The position numbers and the translations under genes are program-made. From positions 1-60,912 of the forward strand of contig DATEJK010000019.1 of assembly GCA_035278025.1 (NCBI GenBank): 60,912 bases of DNA, written 5' to 3'. The DNA is from JAICWP01 sp035278025 (GTDB taxonomy: Bacteria; Acidobacteriota; Terriglobia; Terriglobales; Acidobacteriaceae). The notes beneath the pieces were generated by a model. It did no database searches. It saw nothing but the letters and a program-made list of their open reading frames with translations, and was not told the DNA's origin. Within the stretch, counting starts at the first letter, position 1. Each line of letters starts with the position of its first letter. Of this stretch, positions 8,192-17,909 are shown one piece after another.

Positions 8192-9754
8192 ATGGCCACC
8201 GCCGCGCGACAACTGACCAGCGCTTCCGCTTTCCGGATAGTGAATATCGCTGCGACCACGGCCGTCTCCCTGCTGATGATGCCGTTTGTGGTGCACACGT
8301 TGGGAGACCGGATGTATGGGCTATGGGCGCTGGTAGCCACCCTGCTGGGCTACTACGGTCTGCTCGATTTCGGGTTGACGCCGGCGGTGTGCCAGCACGT
8401 CGCGGCGGCCCTGGGACGGGGCGACCGCGAGGCCTGCAACAGCGTGGTGTCGGCCAGCCTGCGATTTTTTCTGCTGGTTGGGGTCCTCGTCCTGCTCCTC
8501 AGTGGGGCGGCAGCGGCTTGCGCGCCTAGGCTCGCCCGGAGCGGAGCAGATGCCACCCTGTTCGCGCAAATCCTGTTGATTCTCGGCATGAGCACCGCGC
8601 TCAGTTTCCCCTCGCGGGTGTTCACCGGGTTTCTAATCGCCAACCTGCGCTATGACCTGATGGTCGGCGCCGAACTGGTCGCCCTCGCCGTGCGCACCAG
8701 CCTGATCCTCTCCGTTCTTCTCCTGGGACACGGACTGGTGGCTATGGCGTGGGCGACTTTTACCGGCGGGGTGACGGCCATGCTGCTGCAGGCCGGGGCT
8801 ACGCTCCGGAAATACCCCTGGCTGCGCCTGCGGTTGAACGCGCCAGCAGCCGGGCTGACCCGCAGTCTGGCCTCTTACAGCATTTTCTCGTTTGCCGGCC
8901 AGCTTTCCGACCGCTTGAGGTTTCAGGCCGATCCCGTGGTCATATCCATGTTCGTAGGGCTGGCTGCGGTCACCCACTACCGCATTGCCAGCACCCTGAC
9001 GCAGGAGTTCATTGTGCTGACCGTTGCGGTTACCGGCGTATTCGCGCCGCTCTTCAGCCGACTTTATGGCGCAGGCGATCCTGAGAAATTGCGCGTCACC
9101 TTCTTTTTTGCCACCAAGGTCTCGATTTGTGTTGCCACTTTCCTCGGCTTCAGCCTTATCGTCTGGGGCCGGCCATTCATCCTGCGCTGGATGGGACCGG
9201 GATACCTCGATGCCTACGCGCCCCTGGTGATCCTGACCGTCGCCATCACCTTTGACTTGTGGCAAGCGCCGTCAGTTGACCTGCTCTACGCCATCGCTAA
9301 ACACCGCGCCTACGCTTGCCTGAACTTTGTGGAAGGTATTCTGAACCTGGGACTGAGCCTATGGCTGGTGCGGCGCTATGGCATGGTGGGAGTGGCGCTG
9401 GGTACGCTGGGGGCGATGGCCGTGATGCGCCTGGCAGTGCAGCCGCTCTGGACATGCCGGCTGAGCGCGTTCTCCTACCGCGCTTATATGACGACGGCGG
9501 GCTCCGCCCTGGGAGGAACTCTTCTGGCAGCGAGTCTAGTATGGCTGACTTGCGGTTGGGTAATCGGACCGGGCTACTGGCGGCTGGCTGGCTCGGCGGG
9601 AGCTGCTCTGTGCATGTATGCGGTGGCGGCGATGTTTCTGGTCTTCAGCAACGCAGAGCGGCAGCGGGCGTGGACCACACTTTGTCCGGCATGGCGAATT
9701 CTGCACCCTCCGGCGCTGCCTGCAATGCCAAACGCTACCCGCCAGGCGCATTAG
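8192..9754 (+). CDS. Wzx-type polysaccharide flippase (MOP superfamily)
   Basis: About 520 residues with 12 to 14 hydrophobic segments spread over the whole length, starting with FRIVNIAATTAVSLLMMPFVVHTLGDRMYGLWAL in two stretches, the characteristic N-terminus of oligosaccharide flippases. LGYYGLLDFGLTPAV follows, another family block. The protein would flip undecaprenyl-linked repeat units to the periplasm for the polymerase encoded four genes on. ATG at 8192 avoids overlap with the beta-helix gene and puts a GCAGG a few bases upstream; an in-frame ATG at 8147 would add 15 residues and overlap the upstream gene by 25 bases. Cytoplasmic membrane protein. Confidence 0.9.
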   Translation: MATAARQLTSASAFRIVNIAATTAVSLLMMPFVVHTLGDRMYGLWALVATLLGYYGLLDFGLTPAVCQHVAAALGRGDREACNSVVSASLRFFLLVGVLVLLLSGAAAACAPRLARSGADATLFAQILLILGMSTALSFPSRVFTGFLIANLRYDLMVGAELVALAVRTSLILSVLLLGHGLVAMAWATFTGGVTAMLLQAGATLRKYPWLRLRLNAPAAGLTRSLASYSIFSFAGQLSDRLRFQADPVVISMFVGLAAVTHYRIASTLTQEFIVLTVAVTGVFAPLFSRLYGAGDPEKLRVTFFFATKVSICVATFLGFSLIVWGRPFILRWMGPGYLDAYAPLVILTVAITFDLWQAPSVDLLYAIAKHRAYACLNFVEGILNLGLSLWLVRRYGMVGVALGTLGAMAVMRLAVQPLWTCRLSAFSYRAYMTTAGSALGGTLLAASLVWLTCGWVIGPGYWRLAGSAGAALCMYAVAAMFLVFSNAERQRAWTTLCPAWRILHPPALPAMPNATRQAH

Positions 9755-9768
9755 CGCACAAATCGGGC

Positions 9769-10920
9769 ATGAAAGTCTGCTTCATTTCGCATTCCTCCCG
9801 GTTGGCGGGGGCGGAGATGGTCCTGCTGGAAACCATAGACGTCCTGCAGGAAAGCGGAGTGCGCTGCTGCGCGGTTCTGCCCTCGCGCGGACCGCTGCTG
9901 ACCGAACTGGAAAAGCTGCACGTGCCGATCATGATTGCGCCGTACGCCTTGTGGGTATCGCCGGAAAGTGTTTCGCTGCCACGCCGGATCAGGGCGATGC
10001 TGAATATGGCGGCAATGTCGGTGCTGATTGGGTGGCGGGCATGGCGATGGGGCTGCGACATCATCTACAGCAACACGGTGGCGGTTTGCGTGGGCGCCTA
10101 CGCTGCCGCTCTGCTGGGCCGCCCGCACGTGTGGCACGTCCACGAGTTCTGCCTCGAACCCGGGCTCAACTTCATATTTGGAAAAACCTGGTCGCGTTGC
10201 GTGATGAACAAGCTTTCTTCACTTATTATCGTGGCCTCGCAGGCAGTCGCCAACGAAATCACCGGCTGGTTGCGGGGTACGCCGCCGCAAGTCGTTTACT
10301 GTTCCCTGCATCGCTCACTCCGGAGCGGCGCCAGCCCGGCTGAGCGCAATGGCCGGTATCGCTGCGTCGTTGTCGGCGCCATCACGGAAAACAAACGACA
10401 GGAGGACGCGGTGCTGGCGCTGCTGGAGCTTCGCTGGCGGCAGGTTGACGCGGAATTGGTAGTGATCGGCGAAGGCGATGGAGATTACAGCGCACGCCTC
10501 CAGCATCTGATCATCCAGAACCAGCTTGAAGATCGGGTCCGCGTCCTGGGCCGGCTGGACGATCCCATTCCGCAAGTGTGCGGTGCCGACGTTCTCCTGG
10601 TGTGCTCCCGTACGGAAGGATTCGGAAGAGCGACGGCGGAGGGGATGTTGGCGGGCAAACCGGTGGTTGGAGCCAACAATACCGCGACCGCCGAACTGAT
10701 CCACGACGGCAGCAACGGCCTGCTCTATCGCACCGCCGATGCTCACGACCTGGCCTGCAAGATTGACTACCTCTACAGCCACCCGGAAATGGCATCGCGA
10801 CTTGGACGGAACGGACAGACCTGGGCGAAACGCGTGTTTACCCGCGACCGTTATCGCGACGAGATTCTGCCCTTGCTGAACGAACTACTTCCGGAAGCCG
10901 CCTGGCGGCTCGCGCTATGA
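9769..10920 (+). CDS. Family 4 glycosyltransferase
   Basis: GT-B fold enzyme of 383 residues. The start MKVCFISHSSRLAGAEMVLLE is the typical Rossmann entry with the AGAE loop, so ATG 9769 is preferred to the longer open frame that extends back into the flippase gene. The C-terminal half has VVVGAITENKRQEDAVLAL, VRVLGRLDDP and the E-x7-E region SRTEGFGRATAEGMLAGKPV, followed by LIHDGSNGLLY. The retaining GT4 family transfers sugars from nucleotide donors. A W/F-rich stretch near 90-130 (WHVHEFCLEP) is common in membrane-associated members. Stop and next start overlap in ATGA. Confidence 0.9.
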   Translation: MKVCFISHSSRLAGAEMVLLETIDVLQESGVRCCAVLPSRGPLLTELEKLHVPIMIAPYALWVSPESVSLPRRIRAMLNMAAMSVLIGWRAWRWGCDIIYSNTVAVCVGAYAAALLGRPHVWHVHEFCLEPGLNFIFGKTWSRCVMNKLSSLIIVASQAVANEITGWLRGTPPQVVYCSLHRSLRSGASPAERNGRYRCVVVGAITENKRQEDAVLALLELRWRQVDAELVVIGEGDGDYSARLQHLIIQNQLEDRVRVLGRLDDPIPQVCGADVLLVCSRTEGFGRATAEGMLAGKPVVGANNTATAELIHDGSNGLLYRTADAHDLACKIDYLYSHPEMASRLGRNGQTWAKRVFTRDRYRDEILPLLNELLPEAAWRLAL

Positions 10921-11900
10921 GCCGGCTTTCCATAGCGGTGGCGATGTGCACCTGCAACGGGTCGCGATACGTCTGCGAGCAGTTGCAGAGCATTACCCGG
11001 CAAACGACTACGGCTGATGAACTGGTTGTCTGCGATGATGCCTCCGCCGACCAGACCGCGTCCCTGGTGGAGGAGTTTGCCGCGGGTTCGCCGATGCACG
11101 TGCGACTGGTACGCAATCCCATGGCCTTGGGCTGCACCAGAAATTTTGAACAGGCGATCCGGTTGTGCAGCAGCCAGATTATTGTTTTAGCCGACCAGGA
11201 CGACGTCTGGAAATCGAACAAACTCGCCGCCATTGCTCGCGCCTTCGCCGAGCAGCCAGATGCCGGATACGTTTTTTCCGATGCTGATATTGTGGACGAA
11301 CGCGGCTGCGGGCGGGAGTTCAGCCTGTGGGAGACGGTAGGCTTCAAAGCACCACAATTCACGCCTTCGCGCCAGGTGGCAATGCTGCTCAAGCGCAACC
11401 TAGTGACGGGCGCAGCCATGGCCTTCCGGGCATCCCTCCGCGGCATTCTGCTTCCCATCCCGCCGGCTTGGAACCATGATTACTGGCTCGCGCTGCTGGG
11501 CTCGCTCTTCAGCTATGGCGTTCCTATAACAGAACGTCTGTTTTTCTACAGGCGGCACCTCGGCCAGCAGATGGGATGCGGCAAAGATACCCTTCTACGA
11601 AGGGTGAGAACATCCATAGCCTCCGCCCCTGATTACCGGGCCAAGGGCGCTCACATGGCCGAATTGCGGGAACGGGCAGCGGCCTGCGCGCGCACTGCGA
11701 ACTGCCCACTCGAGCATCTGCGGCTGGTGGCGGAAAAGGAACTGCACTTATCGCGCCGGGCGCTGATAAGGTCGGCACGTGGAGGAGCCCGCATCGCACC
11801 CCTCATACACGAGGCAGCCAGCGGGCGCTATCAGCGGTTCTCTTTCTCCTGGGGCAGCATGATTCGCGATCTGACCGCGACTGCCGCATCCACGCATTGA
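10917..11900 (+). CDS. Family 2 glycosyltransferase
   Basis: GT-A enzyme of 327 residues beginning LSIAVAMCTCNGSRYVCEQL, then LVVCDDASADQT, NPMALGCTRNFEQAI and VLADQDDVWKSNKL. The DQDD is the metal-binding motif of rhamnosyltransferase-like GT2 proteins (RgpB/WfgS type). The C-terminal half contains YWLALLGSLFSYG and LFFYRRHLGQ, also usual for that group. The ATG overlaps the upstream stop (ATGA), so it is translationally coupled to the GT4 before it. It likely extends the lipid-linked repeat unit in the cytoplasm. Donor unknown. Confidence 0.88.
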   Translation: MSRLSIAVAMCTCNGSRYVCEQLQSITRQTTTADELVVCDDASADQTASLVEEFAAGSPMHVRLVRNPMALGCTRNFEQAIRLCSSQIIVLADQDDVWKSNKLAAIARAFAEQPDAGYVFSDADIVDERGCGREFSLWETVGFKAPQFTPSRQVAMLLKRNLVTGAAMAFRASLRGILLPIPPAWNHDYWLALLGSLFSYGVPITERLFFYRRHLGQQMGCGKDTLLRRVRTSIASAPDYRAKGAHMAELRERAAACARTANCPLEHLRLVAEKELHLSRRALIRSARGGARIAPLIHEAASGRYQRFSFSWGSMIRDLTATAASTH

Positions 11901-11919
11901 TTCGCTGTTTTCCGGTGCA

Positions 11920-13308
11920 ATGACCGTAGCCATGCCATCGCTCGCCAGATTCGGCGGAGGGCCCGAGGCTTATGTTCATCCCGCGGTGCTTTGTGCTGTG
12001 CTGGCGGCAGGCGCCTTGATTCTGTTGCTCCCTCGCAAGCACATCATCGTGCCTCTGCTGGGCGCCGCTCTGCTTATCCCATTCGATCAAGTCATGCTTA
12101 TCGGCCCACTCCACTGGACCATGCTGCGCGTGATCGTCCTGCTCGGCTGGATACGGGTGCTGGCCCGGACACTTGCGCCACGGCAGTCTCTCCTCAGCAA
12201 CGGCCTGAACACCATGGACAAAGCGCTGATGCTATGGGCGGCAGTGGCTGGGCTCAATATAGTCCTGCTCTGGCACTCCTCGGCAGCACTCATCAATCAA
12301 CTGGGCGCGCTCTATAACGTATTTGGCATTTATTTCCTGCTCCGCTTTCTAATCCGCGACAAGGAAGATGCCAGGCGCGTGATACAGACTCTTACCTGGG
12401 TTGGGGTGGCGGTAGCTGCCATGATGCTGTTCGAACTCGCCAGCGGCGAAAGGATGTATGCCGCGATCGGCAGCAGGGGCAACGGAGGCGAAGCACTTTG
12501 GGGGCGGCTAGGGGCATTGCGGGCTGTGGCCGGGTTCGGTAACCCGGTATCGTCGGGAGTGTTTGGCGCCACCTTGATGCCTCTCAGCCTCGCCCTGTGG
12601 TGGAAAGGGAACAGAAGGACGGCAGTCGCGGGCCTGTGCGCGGCTGCCGTGATTGTGGCCGCCTCGGTTTCCAGCACTCCGGTGTGCGCCTATCTGGCTG
12701 CGATGCTCGGCCTGTTCTTGTGGCCGCTGCGCCGGCATCTGCGCCTGCTGCGCTGGACAGCGGCGATTTCGGTGATTGGTCTTCAAGTGCTAATGAACTC
12801 GCCTGTCTGGGCTCTGATTCAACGCGCGGGCGTGGTGGGCGGTTCCTCCGGCTACCACCGCTATATCCTGGTGGATCGGTTTTTTCAGCATTTCTGGGAC
12901 TGGTGGCTGCTGGGAGCCCGCCACGTCGGCGAGTGGGGCTACCTCTCCAACGATATAGCCAACCAGTACGTCGGGATTGGGGAGAGCGCCGGGCTTCTTC
13001 CATTGCTTCTGTTTATTGCGCTGATCGTGTACGCCTTCAAGTATCTGGGCAGGGCACGGCAAGCCGCGGAGAACAGCAATGACCGGCGCTTCCTGTGGGC
13101 GCTGGGTTGCGCACTGTTCGCCCACGTGGTGGCATTCTTTGGCCTCTCCTATTTTGACCAGTTGATTGTCCCCTGGTACGCGCTGCTGGCCATGATTTCA
13201 GCGGTTGCCGCCCCTCTGGCTGATAGTCAGCAGCTTGCCAGGAAGGAATTGCACCCGGTGGAAACCACGTGGTCAGAGGAATTTGCCTCCTGCCGGGACA
13301 ACCAATGA
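11920..13308 (+). CDS. O-antigen polymerase/ligase-like membrane protein (Wzy candidate)
   Basis: 462 residues with about ten to twelve membrane spans and a large periplasmic loop late in the protein (WALIQRAGVVGGSSGYHRY through LLGARHVGEWGYLSNDIANQ), the arrangement of Wzy polymerases and WaaL ligases. The Arg-rich SSGYHRYILVDRFF piece resembles the loop arginine region needed for substrate handling. Together with the flippase and the phosphoglycosyl transferase it completes a Wzx/Wzy pathway, so polymerase is the best reading; a ligase cannot be excluded from sequence. The TGA stop overlaps the next gene's ATG (13305). Confidence 0.82.
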   Translation: MTVAMPSLARFGGGPEAYVHPAVLCAVLAAGALILLLPRKHIIVPLLGAALLIPFDQVMLIGPLHWTMLRVIVLLGWIRVLARTLAPRQSLLSNGLNTMDKALMLWAAVAGLNIVLLWHSSAALINQLGALYNVFGIYFLLRFLIRDKEDARRVIQTLTWVGVAVAAMMLFELASGERMYAAIGSRGNGGEALWGRLGALRAVAGFGNPVSSGVFGATLMPLSLALWWKGNRRTAVAGLCAAAVIVAASVSSTPVCAYLAAMLGLFLWPLRRHLRLLRWTAAISVIGLQVLMNSPVWALIQRAGVVGGSSGYHRYILVDRFFQHFWDWWLLGARHVGEWGYLSNDIANQYVGIGESAGLLPLLLFIALIVYAFKYLGRARQAAENSNDRRFLWALGCALFAHVVAFFGLSYFDQLIVPWYALLAMISAVAAPLADSQQLARKELHPVETTWSEEFASCRDNQ

Positions 13309-14501
13309 AGATCGCTCTTCTGTGCGATCGCTACCCGCCCCGGCCGCACACCGGCATTGGCGCCTTTGTGCAGATGCTCGCCCGCGGGCTGAACCAGCGC
13401 GGCCACGGCATTGTGGTGGTGGAGATTGGTGATTGCTACGGGGAAACCTCTGACCAGGGCGTTCCAGTTTTTACCCTGCCGCGAACCCATCTGCGCTGGG
13501 CGGGCAACCTCATTACGCGCCTGAGGTTGCGGAATTGGCTGTGCGCGAGGGCACGCTCCGGCGGGATTGACCTGGTGGAGGTACCCGACTACCCCGGCTT
13601 CCTGCCATTTGGCGCTGAGATGTGCGCTACCGTCGTACGCCTGCATCAAAGCTCGACGGTTTCGCACCGCCTGGCCGGGCTGAAGATGTCGGCTGGAATC
13701 AGGTTTTTCGAAAAGCGCACATTGTCGGCAAATTGCAACTGGATTGGCGTTTCCTCCCACATCCTTGGCCTGACGCAAAGAGCGTTCGGGTTTTCACCGA
13801 AGCGATACGCGGTCATTCACAATGGAATTGCTCCCCTGCCGGCGCGTACCGAGGCGCCAGAACTGCCGCCGCGATTCGTGCTTTACGCCGGGCAGGTGTC
13901 CAAGAGAAAGGGCTCGCTGGTATTGGCGGAGGCGGCGCGGACATTTTTAGCGCGCCATCCCGATGTACACCTGGTTTATGCGGGAGGCTGCCTGCCTGAG
14001 CCAGAAGTTCCGCGTATTGATCAGCAGGTTCGCGAGATGGTGGGAGGCAATTTGGCGCAGCGCGTCCACTTCCTGGGCCAACTGACTCGCGAGCAGACTT
14101 TAGCCTGCATGCGGCGCGCCGCGGCGTTTGTTTTCCCAGCGCTCATTGACTGCTTCCCACTCGTAGTGCTCGAAGCCATGAGCGCAGGAGTTCCCGTGGT
14201 ATTCACCAGGAACCTTCCCGGGCCGGAGATGATTGAAGATGGGGTGAGCGGGCTGCTGGCCGATCCCGCTTGTGCGCACGATTTTGGGGAGAAAACCTGC
14301 CGCCTGCTTGCCGAGCCGGAGTTTGCGGCGCGCCTTGCCGCGCAGGCACGTAAGCGGGTCGCGGAGCGCTTCTCGCTGGAACAGTGCCTGGATGCCACAG
14401 AACGGTTTTACATGGAGTGTCTGCAGGATCTGCCGCACGGGGAAACCGCGTACCCCTCCTCATCGGGAATCCTGCCAGCTCCGGTCCCCCGACATCACTA
14501 A
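13305..14501 (+). CDS. Family 4 glycosyltransferase
   Basis: Start MKIALLCDRYPPRPHTGIGA is the standard GT4 N-terminus with a glycine-rich loop; ATG 13305 overlaps the polymerase stop (ATGA), so the 36-base upstream extension of the frame is left out. C-terminal motifs are VLYAGQVSKRKGSLVLAEA, VHFLGQLTREQTLACM and FPALIDCFPLVVLEAMSAGV with the E-x7-E-like pair replaced by D and E, then IEDGVSGLLADP. The length (398 residues) is normal. It is a retaining enzyme likely acting on the growing lipid-linked oligosaccharide. Acceptor and donor cannot be assigned. Confidence 0.9.
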   Translation: MKIALLCDRYPPRPHTGIGAFVQMLARGLNQRGHGIVVVEIGDCYGETSDQGVPVFTLPRTHLRWAGNLITRLRLRNWLCARARSGGIDLVEVPDYPGFLPFGAEMCATVVRLHQSSTVSHRLAGLKMSAGIRFFEKRTLSANCNWIGVSSHILGLTQRAFGFSPKRYAVIHNGIAPLPARTEAPELPPRFVLYAGQVSKRKGSLVLAEAARTFLARHPDVHLVYAGGCLPEPEVPRIDQQVREMVGGNLAQRVHFLGQLTREQTLACMRRAAAFVFPALIDCFPLVVLEAMSAGVPVVFTRNLPGPEMIEDGVSGLLADPACAHDFGEKTCRLLAEPEFAARLAAQARKRVAERFSLEQCLDATERFYMECLQDLPHGETAYPSSSGILPAPVPRHH

Positions 14502-14515
14502 ATCGGCCCGCAGCT

Positions 14516-15388
14516 ATGCCTTCGGCGCAACCCATCTACGTCGTCATCACCCCGGCCCGGGACGAAGAAATGTGGCTCAGGCTGACGATTGAGAGCATGC
14601 TGGCGCAGACCCTGCGGCCGGCAGAGTGGGTGATCGTGAACGATGGCTCGAGCGATGGCACGGCCGCGATTTTGCGCGAATACACCGGCCAACACCGATG
14701 GATCCGCGGGGTCGAGCGCCCGAATCGCGGCCGCCGCTTGTCTGGTGCGGGCGTGGTGGACGCCTTTTATGAGGGCTATCACTCGCTGCAATGCAGCGAT
14801 TGGAAGTTCCTGGTCAAGCTGGACGCCGACCTGAGCTTCGCACCCGACTTTTTCCAGAAGGCTATAGCGCACTTCCAGGCCCAGCCGCGCCTCGGCATCG
14901 GCGGTGCCTGCCTGTACCTGATGGCGAACGGATCGGCGCAGCCGGAAACGGGTCCGCGGTTCCATGTGCGCGGCGCCACCAAGATTTATCGCCGAAGCTG
15001 TTGGGAGGAAATTGGCGGCATCATGGCGGCGGCCGGGTGGGATACGGTGGATGAAGTCAGGGCCGGCATGTCGGGGTGGAGCAGCGAAAGCTTCTCTGAT
15101 TTGGTGGCCCTGCATCATCGTCCCACCGGCGGCGCCGGCCGCTGGCGCGACATGATCAAGCGTGGCCAGGGCTCCTATGTCGCCGGCTACCATCCGCTTT
15201 TTGTGGCCGCCCGGTGCCTGCGCCACCTGGGTTCCAGGCCTTATCTGCTGGGCTCGCTCGGAATGGGCGCCGGATTTGTTTCCGGCTACCTGGGCCAAGT
15301 TGGCGTGCAACGCGACCTCGCGCTGGTGCGCTATGTCCACCAGCAGCAATGGAAGCGTCTTTGGGGCCAAGTCACCATCTGGCGGTAG
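14516..15388 (+). CDS. Family 2 glycosyltransferase
   Basis: A compact GT-A protein (290 residues): IYVVITPARDEEMWLRLTIE, WVIVNDGSSDGTAAIL, LVKLDADLSFAPDFF with the DAD metal motif, and IGGACLYLM. The acceptor half contains RGATKIYRRSCWEEIGG and GWDTVDEV. ATG 14516 directly precedes the conserved first strand; the longer open frame runs back into the upstream gene and adds only unrelated sequence. The C-terminal segment (LLGSLGMGAGFVSGYLG) is hydrophobic and may bind the membrane. It belongs to the operon, with a 14-base gap on its 5' side and 6 bases on its 3' side. Confidence 0.87.
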   Translation: MPSAQPIYVVITPARDEEMWLRLTIESMLAQTLRPAEWVIVNDGSSDGTAAILREYTGQHRWIRGVERPNRGRRLSGAGVVDAFYEGYHSLQCSDWKFLVKLDADLSFAPDFFQKAIAHFQAQPRLGIGGACLYLMANGSAQPETGPRFHVRGATKIYRRSCWEEIGGIMAAAGWDTVDEVRAGMSGWSSESFSDLVALHHRPTGGAGRWRDMIKRGQGSYVAGYHPLFVAARCLRHLGSRPYLLGSLGMGAGFVSGYLGQVGVQRDLALVRYVHQQQWKRLWGQVTIWR

Positions 15389-15394
15389 AGATAT

Positions 15395-16618
15395 ATGTCG
15401 TGTGCTAACAAACCGGTTCGCGTTCTGTACAGTTTCCCTCACAAACTGGGAGCAGGCAGAATCTGTTACACAGCCTGGCAGCAGGTAGCCGGACTGGCGG
15501 CAGCAGGCGCCAACGTGCTCGTCTTTCCCGGCGTGCTACACAGGCCCTTGCCTGGGGATGTGGTGGTGCAACCCACCCTGGCTCGCGGCCGGTGGCGCAT
15601 TCCTTACAAACTGCTGGGCACGATGCGCGCCTGCGCCCTGCACGACTGGATTGTCGCCCGCCGGCTGGAAAGCATGGCCGGCCAGATTGATGTTGTTCAT
15701 ACCTGGCCGCTGGGCGCGCTGCGCACCCTGTGCACGGCCTTCCGGCTGGGCATTCCCGCCGTTTTGGAGCGCCCGAACGCGCACACCCGCTTTGCCTACC
15801 GAGTGGTACAGGAGGAATGCGCCCGGCTGGACGTGGAATTGCCGCCAGACCATGAGCATGCCTGGAAACCCGCGGTGCTGGCCCGGGAAGAGGAGGAATA
15901 CCGGCAGGCGCAGCGGCTGCTATGCCCATCTGATTTCGTGATGCAGACCTTTTTGCGGCAGGGTTTTCCGCGCCAGCGCCTGCTGCACCATGAATACGGC
16001 TTTGACGAGAACATATTCTATCCTCCTGCTGCGCCGCGGGCAGGCGGGCGCGGACTCACCGTCTTGTTTGCCGGTGTGTGCGCGGTGCGAAAAGGCCTGC
16101 ATTACGCCCTGGAAGCCTGGCTTCGTTCTCCCGCGCACCAGGAAGGCGCGTTTCTGATTGCCGGCGACTTTCTTCCGGCGTACGCCCGCAAGCTCGCTTA
16201 CCAGCTTTCGGACCGCAGCGTGCGGGTGCTTGGCAACAGGAACGATTTGCCGGAACTGATGCGGCAAAGCGATGTGCTGATATTGCCCAGCATCGAGGAG
16301 GGCTTTGGCCTGGTATGCGCCGAGGCCATGGGCTGCGGATGCGTGCCGCTGGTCTCGGATGCCTGCACCGAAATCTGCGTTCACATGCAAAGCGCTCTTG
16401 TGCATCACGTCGGTGACGTGGAGGTCCTTACCCGGCAACTGACCATGTTGCACAAGGACCGCGACCTGCTGCAGCGCCTGCGCAACGGCTGCCTGCGCTC
16501 CGCCCCGCGCCATACCTGGACTGCCGCCGGACGCAAGCTGCTCCAGGCGTACACACAGGCTATAGAAGAGAACACCAGCGAGGACCCGGATTTTGAGGCC
16601 TTGCAGTTGTGCGCCTGA
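15395..16618 (+). CDS. Family 4 glycosyltransferase
   Basis: 407 residues, start VRVLYSFPHKLGAGRICYTA with a glycine loop at the end of the first strand. The C-terminal nucleotide-binding half shows LFAGVCAVRKGLHYALEAW, VRVLGNRNDLPELMRQSDVL and LPSIEEGFGLVCAEAMGCGC, a full E-x7-E motif. It therefore should be an active retaining GT4. The arrangement resembles transferases acting late in repeat-unit assembly. The stop is followed by a 58-base gap before the last glycosyltransferase of the locus. Confidence 0.9.
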   Translation: MSCANKPVRVLYSFPHKLGAGRICYTAWQQVAGLAAAGANVLVFPGVLHRPLPGDVVVQPTLARGRWRIPYKLLGTMRACALHDWIVARRLESMAGQIDVVHTWPLGALRTLCTAFRLGIPAVLERPNAHTRFAYRVVQEECARLDVELPPDHEHAWKPAVLAREEEEYRQAQRLLCPSDFVMQTFLRQGFPRQRLLHHEYGFDENIFYPPAAPRAGGRGLTVLFAGVCAVRKGLHYALEAWLRSPAHQEGAFLIAGDFLPAYARKLAYQLSDRSVRVLGNRNDLPELMRQSDVLILPSIEEGFGLVCAEAMGCGCVPLVSDACTEICVHMQSALVHHVGDVEVLTRQLTMLHKDRDLLQRLRNGCLRSAPRHTWTAAGRKLLQAYTQAIEENTSEDPDFEALQLCA

Positions 16619-16676
16619 TTTCGGCTTTACCCGTTCATCTGTTCGCGGCACAAACATTCATCAGAGCGCCACCGCC

Positions 16677-17909
16677 ATGGGTTCGCTCCGGGTTGTGTTC
16701 CTGATCGAAAATGTCTCCCTTCTGCGCGACCGGCGCGTGCGGCAGGAGGCCGCGGCCTTGGCGAGCGCGGGATGCGAAGTCAGCGTGGTCTGCCCGCGGC
16801 TGAAAACAGAGCCGCGGCTCTCCGTGTTCGCCGAAGGGGCGCGCGTCTACTCCTACCTTCAGCCCTGGCAAGGAACTGGCCTGCTCACCTACGCCCTGGA
16901 GTACGTCTGGAGCCTGCTGGCCACCACGTTCCTGGTTCTGGTTATCGGCTTGCGGAACGGCTTAGACGTGCTGCACGCCGCCAATCCGCCTGACCTGTTT
17001 TTCCTGCTGGCAATTCCACTCCGGTGGCTAGGCAAGAAGTTCGTTTATGACCAGCACGATTTGAGCCCGGACATTTTTACGGCAAAATTCGGCGGCCACC
17101 TGCGCCGACTGCACCGGCTTTTGTTGTTCCTGGAGCGCTGCTCGTACGGCTTGGCTGACCTGGTGATCGTCACGAATCAGTCGTTTCACCGCCTGGCCAT
17201 CACTCGCGGCGGCTGTCCCGCGGCCAAGATTGTGGTGGTGCGCAACGGCCCTGATCTCCAGCGCTTTGAGTGTGGTCCCGCAAAGGCCCGACTGAAGCGC
17301 GGCGCGGCATTCCTTGCGGTGTATGCCGGCATTATGGGTACCAAGGCGGGTGTTGACCGGGTGATTCGCGCGGCCCGCCACATTGTGCACGAACGCGGAC
17401 GGAAAGATGTTCACTTCGCCCTGGTGGGCGATGGCGACTGCCGCCTGGCTCTACAGGAATTGGCGCGCTCACTGCAGGTCGAACCCTACGTCTTCTTTCC
17501 CGGGTTCGTTGGCGATGATGAGTTGCTGGCCTGGCTCTCGGCTGCCGACGTATGTCTCGCCCCCGATCCACCCATACCTGTTAACCAATTCTGCACTTCC
17601 ACCAAAATGATGGAATACATGAGTTGCGGCAAGGCCACGGTCTGCTTCGACTTGACGGAAGCGCGCTACTCGGCAGGGGACGCCGCGGTTTACGTTAAGG
17701 AAGATGACCCTAGTCAGTTCGGCGACGCCATCCTGGAAACGCTCGGCGATGCCGTCCGGCGCCGGCGAATGGGCCAGGCAGGCGTGCAGAGGGTCCGACA
17801 GGAATTACAGTGGGAGAACTCGCGGCGTCGGCTGTTGGAAGCTTACCGGCGGCTTACGGGCGCGGCCCTGCCGGAAATTGCCGCAGAAGAGAAGGCCAGG
17901 GCGGCGTAG
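16677..17909 (+). CDS. Family 4 glycosyltransferase, last gene of the exopolysaccharide locus
   Basis: About 410 residues. The first strand VVFLIENVSLLRDRRVRQEA with DRRVRQEA is characteristic of the GT4 subgroup near WbuB. YDQHDLSPDIF and TNQSFHRLA follow, and the donor site reads CTSTKMMEYMSCGKATVCFD. ATG 16677 is preferred; the frame is open 84 bases further up but overlaps the previous gene and has no homologous look. A hydrophobic patch (LLTYALEYVWSLLATTFLVLV) suggests membrane contact. Its TAG is immediately followed by the stop codon of the convergent NHL gene, so the two coding regions meet with no gap. Confidence 0.9.
   Translation: MGSLRVVFLIENVSLLRDRRVRQEAAALASAGCEVSVVCPRLKTEPRLSVFAEGARVYSYLQPWQGTGLLTYALEYVWSLLATTFLVLVIGLRNGLDVLHAANPPDLFFLLAIPLRWLGKKFVYDQHDLSPDIFTAKFGGHLRRLHRLLLFLERCSYGLADLVIVTNQSFHRLAITRGGCPAAKIVVVRNGPDLQRFECGPAKARLKRGAAFLAVYAGIMGTKAGVDRVIRAARHIVHERGRKDVHFALVGDGDCRLALQELARSLQVEPYVFFPGFVGDDELLAWLSAADVCLAPDPPIPVNQFCTSTKMMEYMSCGKATVCFDLTEARYSAGDAAVYVKEDDPSQFGDAILETLGDAVRRRRMGQAGVQRVRQELQWENSRRRLLEAYRRLTGAALPEIAAEEKARAA

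Noticed and set aside
9316..9768. Long 5' extension of the GT4 reading frame at 9769
   Set aside because: It lies inside the flippase gene in another frame and its product has no homologous look; the family start is at 9769.
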